From a virus: 64,000 nucleotides of DNA. The DNA lies in IMG/VR virus record IMGVR_UViG_3300022833_000005, positions 43,937 through 107,936 of that record; one strand, written 5' to 3'. Below are positions 28,001 to 34,129 of this stretch, in pieces (position 1 is the first letter of the stretch; each line of letters begins with the position of its first letter). Made by a program: the position numbers and the translations under genes. The notes under the pieces are model-generated. The model was not told where the DNA came from, did no database searches, and saw nothing but the letters and a program-made list of their open reading frames with translations.

Positions 28001-28487
28001 AATACCCATAATACTCGTTAGAGAAAATACATTTAAGTTTTGGATAACGTTCTGTCATTACATCTGGTGTAAGATCAAGTTGATGGTGAGTTTCGTGTAT
28101 ATTCCCTTCATGCTCTCCCTGCTCCATTTCATAAGGAATAGCAACTAAACAGTCTTTACCTAATTCAATAATTTTATCAATTAATTCTATAGCTTGATCT
28201 TTATGTAAATGTTCTAAAACATCTCCTAGAATAATAAAATCATAGTCTACTATAGAGAACTCAAGTATGTCTTTACAATATACATTATCATACTTTTTGA
28301 TTAACCCATATTTATAGATGTAAGGACTATATATCTCCACTGCATCTATATTATAGCTTTCTGATTCTAATAAATCTGCGTAAGTTCCTATACCAGGACC
28401 TACATCTAATAGTCTTTTATGAGTTGGGACATTGTCTTGAAACCACTGTTTTACTTCAGTTTTAAATAAATAAAAGCTAATAGGCAT
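25011..28487 (-). CDS. Four-domain methyltransferase / glycosyltransferase / autotransporter-heptosyltransferase-like fusion
   Basis: I chose the ATG at 28487 (1158 aa); a TTG at 28508 lies inside a promoter-like element. Residues about 1-165: class I SAM methyltransferase (LLDVGPGIGTYADLL at 26-40, then ILGDVLEHL). About 180-440: GT-A glycosyltransferase with YIDSDTVV (DxD near 266) and a late HEETIMNVLLW. About 450-740: GT4-like GT-B domain (FIAPHLSTGGMPEFLLRR, NIGLWTKGKNQGEGVELA, MFNSTWECNPLVLREA). About 760-870: beta-rich linker. About 880-1158: GT9/heptosyltransferase-like domain ending in a cysteine cluster, CNSCWNKTEHTFDKGDW, then WCPEHKN and FECHRSI, which I recognise as the Fe-binding signature of autotransporter heptosyltransferases (TibC/AAH). 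Those enzymes O-glycosylate Ser in adhesin repeats. Convergent with the fibre/sulfation genes. Acceptor and sugars are unknown. Confidence 0.8.
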   Translation of the reverse strand: MPISFYLFKTEVKQWFQDNVPTHKRLLDVGPGIGTYADLLESESYNIDAVEIYSPYIYKYGLIKKYDNVYCKDILEFSIVDYDFIILGDVLEHLHKDQAIELIDKIIELGKDCLVAIPYEMEQGEHEGNIHETHHQLDLTPDVMTERYPKLKCIFSNEYYGYYTYIHMKLEKSYILYANASYSEIVTMAVKSINNVSNIPVIVYMINSDIKIKGAYKTIEWNLEGVHIEKNNYLDRNNSQIYKLLIQRPLIVADALDKHALTIAYIDSDTVVTKYIDTIFDYLPNEATHPYFVEGVYDYLFINGRGGVETRDDLHESLEHAACKLFNVDQSVRNKYRQSGYFVAGQNSRNFIDEWSWMCSHPAIVKNPQLYAPYHEETIMNVLLWKHNIHIGLPLMYINYKGKVDVSSFKFTGEVNHISEWVATPAKEEHLLAFHGEKDISIMQDTINQLSKKVLFIAPHLSTGGMPEFLLRRIKSLVGFNIYVVEWANYSDEYVVQKNQIREIVKNIYTLGEDKTELIDIIRNNKIDIVHIDEMSEHLGNGSAEVLNLLYANDRTWKIIETCHNISFSPDTEKKYHPEAYAFCTSYHLKTFKDTPSYKDVIEFPIEPVVNNLKSKVEAKYELGFDNNRKHVVNIGLWTKGKNQGEGVELARSFPNVDFHFVGNQAVNFSEYWEPIMKDVPSNVHIWGERSDTHLFMLAADVFMFNSTWECNPLVLREAISYNLPIIARNLPQYGNMFTKYIHAIENVGLSNIDDQLKKALDSKDVYEVPSNNTNITFGGNHKSLYNRVLNIDVMQNKIKEDFYVIQHFVGKPYLEIKGTSNKKFTVEMYDGEKLIYNNTIGVNSWIRLDREYYTAWKTIIKTEDGKVVYTKEFNLENERVYIAFDSSSLGDTIAWIPYVEEFRKKHKCKMIVSTYKNFLFENEYPELEFIKPGEVAPNLYAMYKIGWFYNTNKEPELPNTIPLQKTATNILGLSYVEIKPKIYKSGNKAHYKLVTIATNSTAGCKYWTREGWQDVINYLHKEGYIIKNVSLEDNPFDNCEPLQNKSLESTIEWITQSEFFIGLSSGLSWLAWALDKEVIMISNFTEESHEFKCYRVKDLSVCNSCWNKTEHTFDKGDWNWCPEHKNTPRHFECHRSIKSVQVIEKINLLISEKWFRF

Positions 28488-28505
28488 AATCTTTGATTTT
28501 AAATA

Positions 28506-28513
28506 CAAATGTA
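28506..28513 (-). promoter_or_regulatory. Possible -7 promoter element of the methyl/glycosyltransferase fusion
   Basis: Minus-strand TACATTTG matches TAnnTTTG just before the ATG at 28487, giving a leader of about 13 nt. No TTTG is present at the expected -33 distance, so support is partial. It overlaps the alternative TTG start, arguing against that start. Confidence 0.35.
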
Positions 28514-28591
28514 GATAAAAATAATTACATGTTTATGCTATATTATGTCAATATTTTAATATAATGATGTTCATCTTATAATTAGAAGTGT

Positions 28592-28599
28592 TATATTTG
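28592..28599 (+). promoter_or_regulatory. Possible -7 promoter element of the lysis operon
   Basis: TATATTTG in the 210-bp divergent gap, 100 nt before the ATG at 28699. The -33 position reads TGTT rather than TTTG, so this is a weak candidate. The rest of the gap shows only A/T-rich sequence and a small hairpin around CTTAT...ATAAG near 28640-28660. Confidence 0.3.
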
Positions 28600-28698
28600 T
28601 TACATATATTATGTATCATCAAGCAAATTGCGTTACTTATAGATTCTGTAGATAAGCATAAAGTTTGAACATATCATCTTAAAATACTCAATGTTAAC

Positions 28699-29019
28699 AT
28701 GAGCAATCCTACATTTCAACAACAAATAAAATCAGAGTTACACAGTATGGACCAACGTTTACACGAATTGGAAGAAAAAATGACTTCTATAGATACAAAA
28801 TTAACTCAAGTTGTGGAGGCGATATTGGGTAATGCTTTAACAAAAACAGGAGGTTTTGTTAGTGATATTGATGAACTTAAACAAAAAATAAAACTTTTAG
28901 AAGCTCAAATTGCAAAACAAGAAGAGTTTAAAAAGAAATTTTCATGGACAGTTGGGTTAATCACAATAGCAGCTCTTATTATACAATATATAACTAATGT
29001 TTATCCTAAAATTAAATAA
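28699..29019 (+). CDS. Coiled-coil protein with C-terminal membrane segment (holin or antiholin candidate)
   Basis: 106 aa. Residues 5-45 and 55-75 have heptad patterns (MDQRLHELEEKMTSIDTKL; DELKQKIKLLEAQIAKQEE). Residues about 81-100 (WTVGLITIAALIIQYITNV) form one transmembrane helix near the C-terminus. It opens a run of five tightly packed genes that includes an amidase, so a role in holin function or its control is likely, but the family is not recognised. Confidence 0.6.
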   Translation: MSNPTFQQQIKSELHSMDQRLHELEEKMTSIDTKLTQVVEAILGNALTKTGGFVSDIDELKQKIKLLEAQIAKQEEFKKKFSWTVGLITIAALIIQYITNVYPKIK

Positions 29020-29020
29020 T

Positions 29021-29215
29021 ATGAGCACAAAAGAAAAAATAGACATATATTTGAAGAATTGGATTAGTAAAAAACTCCTAGCTTTTATAATTGCATGCTT
29101 TGCTTTATTTTCAGGATCTTTAACTTCTGGTGATTGGGTAATAATTGCAACAGTTTATATTTCTATACAAGGAGCAACAGATATTGTTGAACGACTTATG
29201 GTTGCTAGAAAATAA
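29021..29215 (+). CDS. Small membrane protein, holin candidate
   Basis: 64 aa from the ATG at 29021 (1 nt after the upstream stop, TAATATG); a longer frame would begin inside the previous gene. Two hydrophobic stretches (about 13-28 LLAFIIACFALFSGS and 33-48 WVIIATVYISIQGATD) with charged ends are the shape of a small holin. The next gene is the endolysin, starting 1 nt after its stop. Assignment is from size, topology and position only. Confidence 0.6.
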   Translation: MSTKEKIDIYLKNWISKKLLAFIIACFALFSGSLTSGDWVIIATVYISIQGATDIVERLMVARK

Positions 29216-29216
29216 A

Positions 29217-29654
29217 ATGAGGGAAATAAATAAAATAATAATTCATTGTACAGCTACTCCTGAAGGAAGACATACTACTGTTGAAGATATCCGTAGGTGG
29301 CATGTTAATGAGAGAGGTTGGAGTGATATTGGATACCACTATGTAGTTTATTTAGATGGATCAGTACATAAAGGAAGACCTATTATTAGATCTGGAGTTC
29401 ATACTAAAGGTTATAATAGAAATTCAATAGGTATTACATACGTTGGGGGTATTGATAAAGATACTTTTAAACCAAAAGATACAAGAACCTGTGAACAAAA
29501 AGAGGCTTTACACAAGTTACTTATGGAATTAATGTGCACTTATGAAAAGGCTACATTACATGGTCATAATGAATTTGCTAGTAAAGCTTGTCCAAGTTTT
29601 ATTGTAGCTGATGAATACAAAGATGTAATCAATTTTTATAATGATGATGTTTAA
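29217..29654 (+). CDS. Endolysin: N-acetylmuramoyl-L-alanine amidase (T7-lysozyme/PGRP type)
   Basis: 145 aa from the ATG at 29217, chosen because an upstream in-frame ATG at 29145 overlaps the holin candidate by 71 bp. IIIHCTATPEGRHTTVEDI carries the first Zn His; WSDIGYHYVVYLDGSVHKGRP is the conserved core with the catalytic Tyr region; LHGHNEFASKACPSF carries the second His and the Cys Zn ligand. It cleaves the amide bond between MurNAc and L-Ala in the host wall. No signal peptide, so it needs a holin. Confidence 0.9.
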   Translation: MREINKIIIHCTATPEGRHTTVEDIRRWHVNERGWSDIGYHYVVYLDGSVHKGRPIIRSGVHTKGYNRNSIGITYVGGIDKDTFKPKDTRTCEQKEALHKLLMELMCTYEKATLHGHNEFASKACPSFIVADEYKDVINFYNDDV

Positions 29655-29958
29655 AATATTAAAAAATCAGTGGTTCGGAATCCTAATCATTTTTATACTA
29701 CTTTGGATGCAGTGTAAAACAGATAAATCTATAATCTTATACAAAGAACAAGTAGAAACTCTAAAAGAAAAAATTAAAGAGTATCAGGAAAAAGATAAAG
29801 TGCTAAATTTAAAAATAGATAGTTTATCTAATTTAGAAGTTGCTGTGGTGGAAAGAATAAAAACCATCAAACAAAAAGAATATGTACAAATTAAAATGGT
29901 TGATATTTTGCCTACTAGTAAGCTTCAAAAGTTTTTCACAGGCAGATATCCAGATTAA
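29641..29958 (+). CDS. Inner-membrane spanin-like protein (Rz-like)
   Basis: 105 aa. N-terminal membrane anchor (about 11-24, FGILIIFILLWMQC) followed by a long Lys/Glu-rich coiled coil (about 33-85), the architecture of an i-spanin. Starts 14 nt inside the amidase gene (ATGATGATG start), and its 3' end overlaps the next gene by 77 nt in another frame, as in Rz/Rz1 pairs. Predicted to sit in the inner membrane and span the periplasm. Confidence 0.65.
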   Translation: MMMFKILKNQWFGILIIFILLWMQCKTDKSIILYKEQVETLKEKIKEYQEKDKVLNLKIDSLSNLEVAVVERIKTIKQKEYVQIKMVDILPTSKLQKFFTGRYPD

Positions 29959-30361
29959 GAAAGATTCAGTTGTTACATTATCTGAAAGTCAAGCTAGGAG
30001 AGTTATTAAAGATCTAATACGATATGAAGCTCTTATACTTGTTTCTTCTGAATTAGAAGACCGTATATCTATTTTAGTAAAAAAAGAAAATGTATTTGTA
30101 CAAAAAATCATAGTTAAAGATTCTATAATATCTATACAACAACAGTATATTGATATACAAGATAAGGTAATAAATACAAAAAAACCTTTAAGATTTAATG
30201 GTTTTATAGGAATTCAAACACAACAGATATCTATAGAAAATCCTATATTGTATTTTCAAACTGAAGTGGAATTTAGAAAATTTAACATTGGTGCTAGAGT
30301 ATTTGTTAAACCAGATAGCTTTGCAGGATACGGATTAATAATTGAATATAAAATATTTTAA
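29882..30361 (+). CDS. Exported outer-membrane-type protein overlapping the i-spanin gene (o-spanin candidate)
   Basis: 159 aa with a clear signal peptide (MYKLKWLIFCLLVSFKSFSQA, cleavage about residue 21), a middle helical region, and a C-terminus of alternating strands (NGFIGIQTQ, EFRKFNIGARVFV, GYGLIIEYKIF) ending in Phe, which is typical of outer-membrane beta proteins. There is no lipobox Cys, so it is not a classic Rz1 lipoprotein. The embedded position points to a partner of the upstream anchor in outer-membrane disruption. Confidence 0.6.
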   Translation: MYKLKWLIFCLLVSFKSFSQADIQIKKDSVVTLSESQARRVIKDLIRYEALILVSSELEDRISILVKKENVFVQKIIVKDSIISIQQQYIDIQDKVINTKKPLRFNGFIGIQTQQISIENPILYFQTEVEFRKFNIGARVFVKPDSFAGYGLIIEYKIF

Positions 30362-30362
30362 T

Positions 30363-30524
30363 ATGAGAAATTTAGAAATTGTAGATTGGAAAATAGTAAT
30401 AGCTTTTCATTGGCCTCACCATAGATTTGCTTTAGGTTGGGATTTTATAAATCCTAACAAAGAGTTTAATTACACCACTATCAATTTATATTTATTGATA
30501 GCAACTGTAACAATAGATTTCTAA
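30363..30524 (+). CDS. Small hypothetical protein
   Basis: 53 aa from the ATG at 30363, directly after the previous stop (TAATATG). Rich in Trp/His/Phe (FHWPHHRFALGWDF) with a hydrophobic C-terminus (NLYLLIATVTIDF). No family recognised; last gene of the lysis run. Confidence 0.55.
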   Translation: MRNLEIVDWKIVIAFHWPHHRFALGWDFINPNKEFNYTTINLYLLIATVTIDF

Positions 30525-30602
30525 TTAAATTAATTAGCTTAAGTTTAATTATTCTAGTTATTTTAATTTTATTATAAGTTAAAATAGTGTTGAGAATATT
30601 CA

Positions 30603-30610
30603 TACTTTTG
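30603..30610 (+). promoter_or_regulatory. Possible -7 promoter element before small poly-Thr protein
   Basis: TACTTTTG matches TAnnTTTG, 25 nt before the ATG at 30636. The -33 region reads AGTTA, so only the -7 half is convincing. It lies in a 111-bp A/T-rich gap. Confidence 0.35.
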
Positions 30611-30635
30611 TAATATATACTAAAAATAAAATAAA

Positions 30636-30770
30636 ATGGCTGTACCTTCTAAACAAATAAGTTGGGGAGCAACAGAAAACTTGTTATGGAATATTTCTAA
30701 ACAATTAGAAAGATTAATACAAGTAACTGGAACCCCAGCAACAACAACAACTACTACAACAGTAGTATAG
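30636..30770 (+). CDS. Tiny protein with poly-Thr tail
   Basis: 44 aa: a short amphipathic helix (ENLLWNISKQLERLIQ) followed by GTPA and seven Thr then Val-Val. The stop is TAG. The Thr tail recurs in another small gene at 31851-32030. Both flank a glycosyltransferase gene. Poly-Thr tails could be O-glycan acceptors or flexible tags; function unknown. Confidence 0.6.
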   Translation: MAVPSKQISWGATENLLWNISKQLERLIQVTGTPATTTTTTTVV

Positions 30771-30776
30771 TAACTA

Positions 30777-30791
30777 GTCGCAAATTGCGAC
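30777..30791 (+). repeat. Short GC-containing inverted repeat
   Basis: GTCGCA-AAT-TGCGAC, a 6-bp perfect stem with 3-nt loop in an otherwise AT-only gap, 22 bp before the glycosyltransferase ATG. Could be an operator or an mRNA hairpin; no U-tract follows, so not a terminator. Confidence 0.4.
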
Positions 30792-30812
30792 CACAAAACC
30801 ACCAACTACATA

Positions 30813-31832
30813 ATGAAAGACTTAAAATTTATTTGTGCACAGCCAGATGATATATACTATACATGGCAAGTACATCTTTGGTTAGAAAGTTTAAAAGAGA
30901 TAGGTCAAATAAAGAATGCTATAGTTCTAGTATTTATACCTGCATATAGACCATTCAGTGACAAATGGCAAAAGATTCAAGATCTTTATCCTGATGCTGA
31001 ATTTAACTTTTATAAAGATGAAGAGAATGAAGTGGGTAAACTACTTTCAATATACATTCCTATACTTAGACCTTGGTTACTTTGTAAGTATTTCAAAGAA
31101 AATCCAGCAATGTCTGATAAAGCTGTATTTTATTGTGATAGTGATATTTTATTTACAGACAAATTTAATATAGAACAATTTATAGAAGATGAAGTTTGTT
31201 ATTTATCTGATACAAATAGCTATATAAATGCTAATTATTTTGATAGTAAAGTGAATCAGGTGTTACCTGAAAAACTTGAAGAGTATAAAAATAAAGATGT
31301 TCTTTCTGAAATAGCAAATATTATAGGAATAACTAGAAAGATTTGTGAAGATCATAATGATCATTCTGGAGGAGCTCAGTATCTTCTTAAGAATATAGAT
31401 CATACATTTTGGAGTAAAGTGATGAATGATTGTATTCTAATAAGAACATATTTACAACAAGTAAATAGAGAATTCTTTAAAACTGAAAACGATGGATACC
31501 AATCATGGTGTGCAGATATGTGGGCAGTTCTTTGGAATTTATGGATGAGAGAGCAAGAAACTAAAGTGGTTCCTGAATTAGCATTTGCATGGGGTCCAGA
31601 TCCTATAGTTAAACTAGATACACATACTATATATCACAATGCTGGTATTATAGGAACAGAACAACAAGGAATGCCCTGTTTTTACAAAGGTAAATATCAT
31701 TCTGGAATAGATCCTACAAAGGACCCTCATTTAGATGTAGTCTTGAATGATGAAAAAACTAAAAATTATTGCACTTGGTATTATGCCAAAGCATTAGATA
31801 ATATAAAAAATAAATATAACCTTAATTACTAA
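30813..31832 (+). CDS. Glycosyltransferase-like protein (GT-A type, DxD)
   Basis: 339 aa. Starts KFICAQPDDIYYTWQVHLWLESL, a nucleotide-sugar-type first strand, with AVFYCDSDILFTDKF (Asp-Ser-Asp) at about 108-122, the expected metal-binding DxD of GT-A enzymes. A later WCADMWAVLWNLW and YHNAGI are like the product-side region of glycogenin/GT8-like enzymes. Likely adds a sugar to a phage or host-envelope acceptor. It lies between two genes for poly-Thr-tailed proteins, which might be the acceptors (inference). Confidence 0.65.
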   Translation: MKDLKFICAQPDDIYYTWQVHLWLESLKEIGQIKNAIVLVFIPAYRPFSDKWQKIQDLYPDAEFNFYKDEENEVGKLLSIYIPILRPWLLCKYFKENPAMSDKAVFYCDSDILFTDKFNIEQFIEDEVCYLSDTNSYINANYFDSKVNQVLPEKLEEYKNKDVLSEIANIIGITRKICEDHNDHSGGAQYLLKNIDHTFWSKVMNDCILIRTYLQQVNREFFKTENDGYQSWCADMWAVLWNLWMREQETKVVPELAFAWGPDPIVKLDTHTIYHNAGIIGTEQQGMPCFYKGKYHSGIDPTKDPHLDVVLNDEKTKNYCTWYYAKALDNIKNKYNLNY

Positions 31833-31850
31833 CCCTTTAATTATAAACAA

Positions 31851-32030
31851 ATGGGAAGCCCAATTGACAAACGTCCATTAAAAGCTTTTGTTAGATTCGA
31901 TGGATCTGGCAGAGTAGTACCAAGTAGCTTAGTTCTACGAAGAAATAAACCTAAAGTAGGAAAATGGCAAGAAATTGTAGCATATGAATGTTGCAATCCT
32001 ACCACTACTACAACTACCACTACAGTGTAA
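31851..32030 (+). CDS. Small protein with Cys-Cys and poly-Thr tail
   Basis: 59 aa, basic (RPLKAFVRFDGSGRVVPSSLVLRRNKPKVGKW), ending YECCNP, eight Thr and Val. The Thr tail is the same type as in the 44-aa protein at 30636. A reading frame below usual length cut-offs, but the codon pattern and TAA stop fit its neighbours. Likely a small virion protein; not proven. Confidence 0.6.
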   Translation: MGSPIDKRPLKAFVRFDGSGRVVPSSLVLRRNKPKVGKWQEIVAYECCNPTTTTTTTTV

Positions 32031-32044
32031 TGAATAAATAATAT

Positions 32045-32080
32045 AGTAAAGGGTCAAGAGTTAATTCTTTTGATCCTACT
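32045..32080 (+). repeat. Strong intergenic hairpin
   Basis: GGGTCAAGAG (32051-32060) pairs with CTTTTGATCC (32067-32076) around a TTAATT loop with two G-U pairs, extended by AGTA/TACT across a 2-nt bulge. No U-tract follows in either direction, so this is an mRNA structure or processing site rather than a terminator. Confidence 0.5.
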
Positions 32081-32106
32081 GTATTATAACTAACAATAAC
32101 TATTAC

Positions 32107-32394
32107 ATGCAAATAAGTAGAAAGTTTTTTCCTGAAATAATATTAGAGAATGAAAAAACATACTTTGCACACTTAGAAGGTGTAATTAGTTCTGTTGATG
32201 AATATTCTACATTGCAAATAACAAAAAGTGTAAATTCTTATATATTTAGATTAGCACCAAGTGTTCCAAAATATAATAATTTGTTATTAGAAGAAATTTT
32301 CAAATTGCATAAATTATTCAGAATACACCTAGATGTATCTAAAAGCATTAAGTCTACAGGAACTATAGTATTTAGGATAAATTTGGAAGATTAG
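32107..32394 (+). CDS. Hypothetical protein
   Basis: 95 aa, no motif recognised; mixed alpha/beta pattern (EILLENEKTYFAHLEGVISSV...GTIVFRINLED). The -33 element of the next promoter is inside its 3' end. Confidence 0.5.
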   Translation: MQISRKFFPEIILENEKTYFAHLEGVISSVDEYSTLQITKSVNSYIFRLAPSVPKYNNLLLEEIFKLHKLFRIHLDVSKSIKSTGTIVFRINLED

Positions 32395-32414
32395 TAAATA
32401 TTTTCATATCTTTG
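32382..32414 (+). promoter_or_regulatory. Bacteroidetes-type promoter for the small basic protein operon
   Basis: TTTG at 32382-32385, 21-nt spacer, TATCTTTG at 32407-32414: a full consensus match. Transcription should begin near 32420, giving a leader of about 25 nt to the ATG at 32446, which is preceded by AATAATT. Confidence 0.7.
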
Positions 32415-32445
32415 TTGAAATATAAACTAATAAATTAAAATAATT

Positions 32446-32706
32446 ATGGCACATTACGATTCTCAAAAAAGGTACACTTGGACTCCTGAAGACAAGTTTG
32501 AAATTACAGGACAAGAATTTGGACTAATTCTTAATACAGTTAGATCTTATTTAGCATCAGAAGATGCAGCACGTTTTCAACTAATGCAACAAACTAATCA
32601 AGTAATTGAAAAGATTATGAAAGCTGGTGTTGAAAATGATGTTATTAAAGAAGCAGTTGATGAAGTACAAGAACCTGTAAAGAATTCAATGGAGGTGGTA
32701 AATTAA
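32446..32706 (+). CDS. Small helical protein
   Basis: 86 aa, acidic and mostly helical (EITGQEFGLILNTVRSYLASEDAARFQLMQQTNQVIEKIM). No family recognised. First gene after a consensus promoter and followed by four basic proteins, so it may be produced in quantity with them. Confidence 0.6.
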   Translation: MAHYDSQKRYTWTPEDKFEITGQEFGLILNTVRSYLASEDAARFQLMQQTNQVIEKIMKAGVENDVIKEAVDEVQEPVKNSMEVVN

Positions 32707-32715
32707 AACATTTAA

Positions 32716-32874
32716 ATGTCAGCAAAAAAAATGATAAAACGTGCAGATGGGTCCTACAGCAAACGAGGTTTGTGGGACAACATCCGTGCAAACAAAGGTT
32801 CTGGTAAAAAACCTACTAAATCAATGTTGGCACAAGAAAAAAAGATTAAATCTAAAACTAGTAAAAAGAAATAA
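32716..32874 (+). CDS. Lys-rich tiny protein 1
   Basis: 52 aa (MSAKKMIKRADGSYSKRGLW...), with about one third Lys/Arg and a SKKK end. Too small for normal gene calling, but it fits exactly between neighbours and shares the basic KKK-ending style of the next three genes. Nucleic-acid binding or virion packing is an inference from charge. Confidence 0.6.
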   Translation: MSAKKMIKRADGSYSKRGLWDNIRANKGSGKKPTKSMLAQEKKIKSKTSKKK

Positions 32875-32876
32875 TT

Positions 32877-32999
32877 ATGGCTGCAACATTCAAACCACAT
32901 AAAATGTATAGTAAATCTGGAGCTGTTAAAATGGCTAATACCATGAAAGATCATTTAGATTTAAAAAAGAAAGGTTGGGGCCACACTAAAAAGAAATAA
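32877..32999 (+). CDS. Lys-rich tiny protein 2
   Basis: 40 aa (MAATFKPHKMYSKSGAVKMA..., ending TKKK). Start is preceded by AATT after the upstream TAA, the leader style of this genome. Basic, no other motif. Confidence 0.55.
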   Translation: MAATFKPHKMYSKSGAVKMANTMKDHLDLKKKGWGHTKKK

Positions 33000-33028
33000 A
33001 TCTTACACTTAATAAAAATTGAACGTCC

Positions 33029-33283
33029 ATGGCTACACCACGCAAGGGAAAAGCGAAAGTAAAAATAACTTCAGCAGGAAAGAAGGTTAGTTACGGTCAA
33101 GCAGGAAATGCTAAAGGTGGTGGATCAAGAGTTAAACCAGGTACTTCTAAAGGTGATAGTTATTGTGCTAGAAGTTTAGGTATTAAGAAAGGTTTATCAA
33201 AAAGTAAGCAAAACGACCCTAATACTCCAAACAACTTATCTCGTAAAAGATGGAAGTGTTCAGGAGCTAAATCTAAAAAATAA
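33029..33283 (+). CDS. Basic Gly/Lys/Ser-rich protein
   Basis: 84 aa, predicted pI very high (KGKAKVKITSAGKK...GNAKGGGSRVKPGTSKGDSYCARSLGIKKG...RKRWKCSGAKSKK). Looks like a small DNA-binding or virion-core protein. Family resemblance to other phage basic proteins is only impressionistic. Confidence 0.6.
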   Translation: MATPRKGKAKVKITSAGKKVSYGQAGNAKGGGSRVKPGTSKGDSYCARSLGIKKGLSKSKQNDPNTPNNLSRKRWKCSGAKSKK

Positions 33284-33299
33284 CAAAAAAAGTAAAATT

Positions 33300-33482
33300 A
33301 TGAAAGCAATGAAAGTAAAAAAAGCTATGTCTGGTAAAAAAATGACATACAAATCAGGTGGATCCTTAGGAATGAAATCAGTAAAATCTGGATTTGACAA
33401 AAACAAATCAATTACAAGAGCAGATATTATTGCAGCTTCTAAGAAAAAAGCTAAAATGGGTGGCAAAGTGAAAAAGAAATAA
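33300..33482 (+). CDS. Lys/Met-rich tiny protein
   Basis: 60 aa (MKAMKVKKAMSGKKMTYKSGG..., ending KVKKK). Last of the four basic genes; its stop is 2 nt before the convergent glycosyltransferase stop. Same likely role as its neighbours. Confidence 0.6.
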   Translation: MKAMKVKKAMSGKKMTYKSGGSLGMKSVKSGFDKNKSITRADIIAASKKKAKMGGKVKKK

Positions 33483-33484
33483 GT

Positions 33485-34129
33485 TTACATTTGCTTTAAT
33501 TTATTACCCCAAGTAGAAATACCACTTGCGTGATCTAAATAGTATTGCCATTCTTCTGGTATAGATGTTACATCTAAATACCAGGGTGTATGTTTAATAC
33601 AATAAGGTTTATCAAGTCTAATAGCATCATAAGAAAATACTGAGTGTGGTTTGTAGAGAGCAAATGTAGTATCTACATGAGCTTCCCAACCATACTCATT
33701 TTCTTTTTCCCAATATTTTGATTCATGGGTATGTGCTTGTATTCCTATTTCAGTATTAGGTAAGTCTTCTATATCTAATGAAAACCCTATTTTAAATGCA
33801 CCTGATTTATCTAAAACATTTATCATAACATCCAACCAATCTGAAGGTACATTATCATATGTACAATCTGGATCTGCTACAATAAACATACCTTCTCTTA
33901 AGTGATCAATTGATGCATCCCATGCAACATAAGGTCCACTGTTGTTTTTTGAATAATGAACAATTTCAGGTATTGTCTTATACCATTCTAATAAAGGAGG
34001 ATAAGTAGAAGATTGATCCAATATATGGATTTCTTCCACCCTAACCTCTTTTCTTAAAAATTCTATAGTAGCTTTAAGTGTAGTTAATAGATTTCTATTT
34101 ACTATTATTGCTTTTACTAACATACACAT
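33485..34129 (-). CDS. Glycosyltransferase-like protein (GT2 type)
   Basis: 214 aa. VKAIIVNRNLLTTLKATIEFL is a GT2-like first strand, ILDQSSTYPPLLEWY the sugar-nucleotide region, and FIVADPDCTYD (about 80-90) the DxD-type motif (D-P-D). Later HVDTTFALY and KHTPWYLD are like phage GT2 paralogues. Start overlaps the upstream glycosyltransferase by 35 nt, so the two are coupled. A nearby alternative ATG is two codons in. Confidence 0.65.
   Translation of the reverse strand: MCMLVKAIIVNRNLLTTLKATIEFLRKEVRVEEIHILDQSSTYPPLLEWYKTIPEIVHYSKNNSGPYVAWDASIDHLREGMFIVADPDCTYDNVPSDWLDVMINVLDKSGAFKIGFSLDIEDLPNTEIGIQAHTHESKYWEKENEYGWEAHVDTTFALYKPHSVFSYDAIRLDKPYCIKHTPWYLDVTSIPEEWQYYLDHASGISTWGNKLKQM

Noticed and set aside
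28487-28508. TTG start for the methyl/glycosyltransferase fusion at 28508
   Set aside because: The TTG lies within a TAnnTTTG promoter element, and an ATG follows seven codons later.
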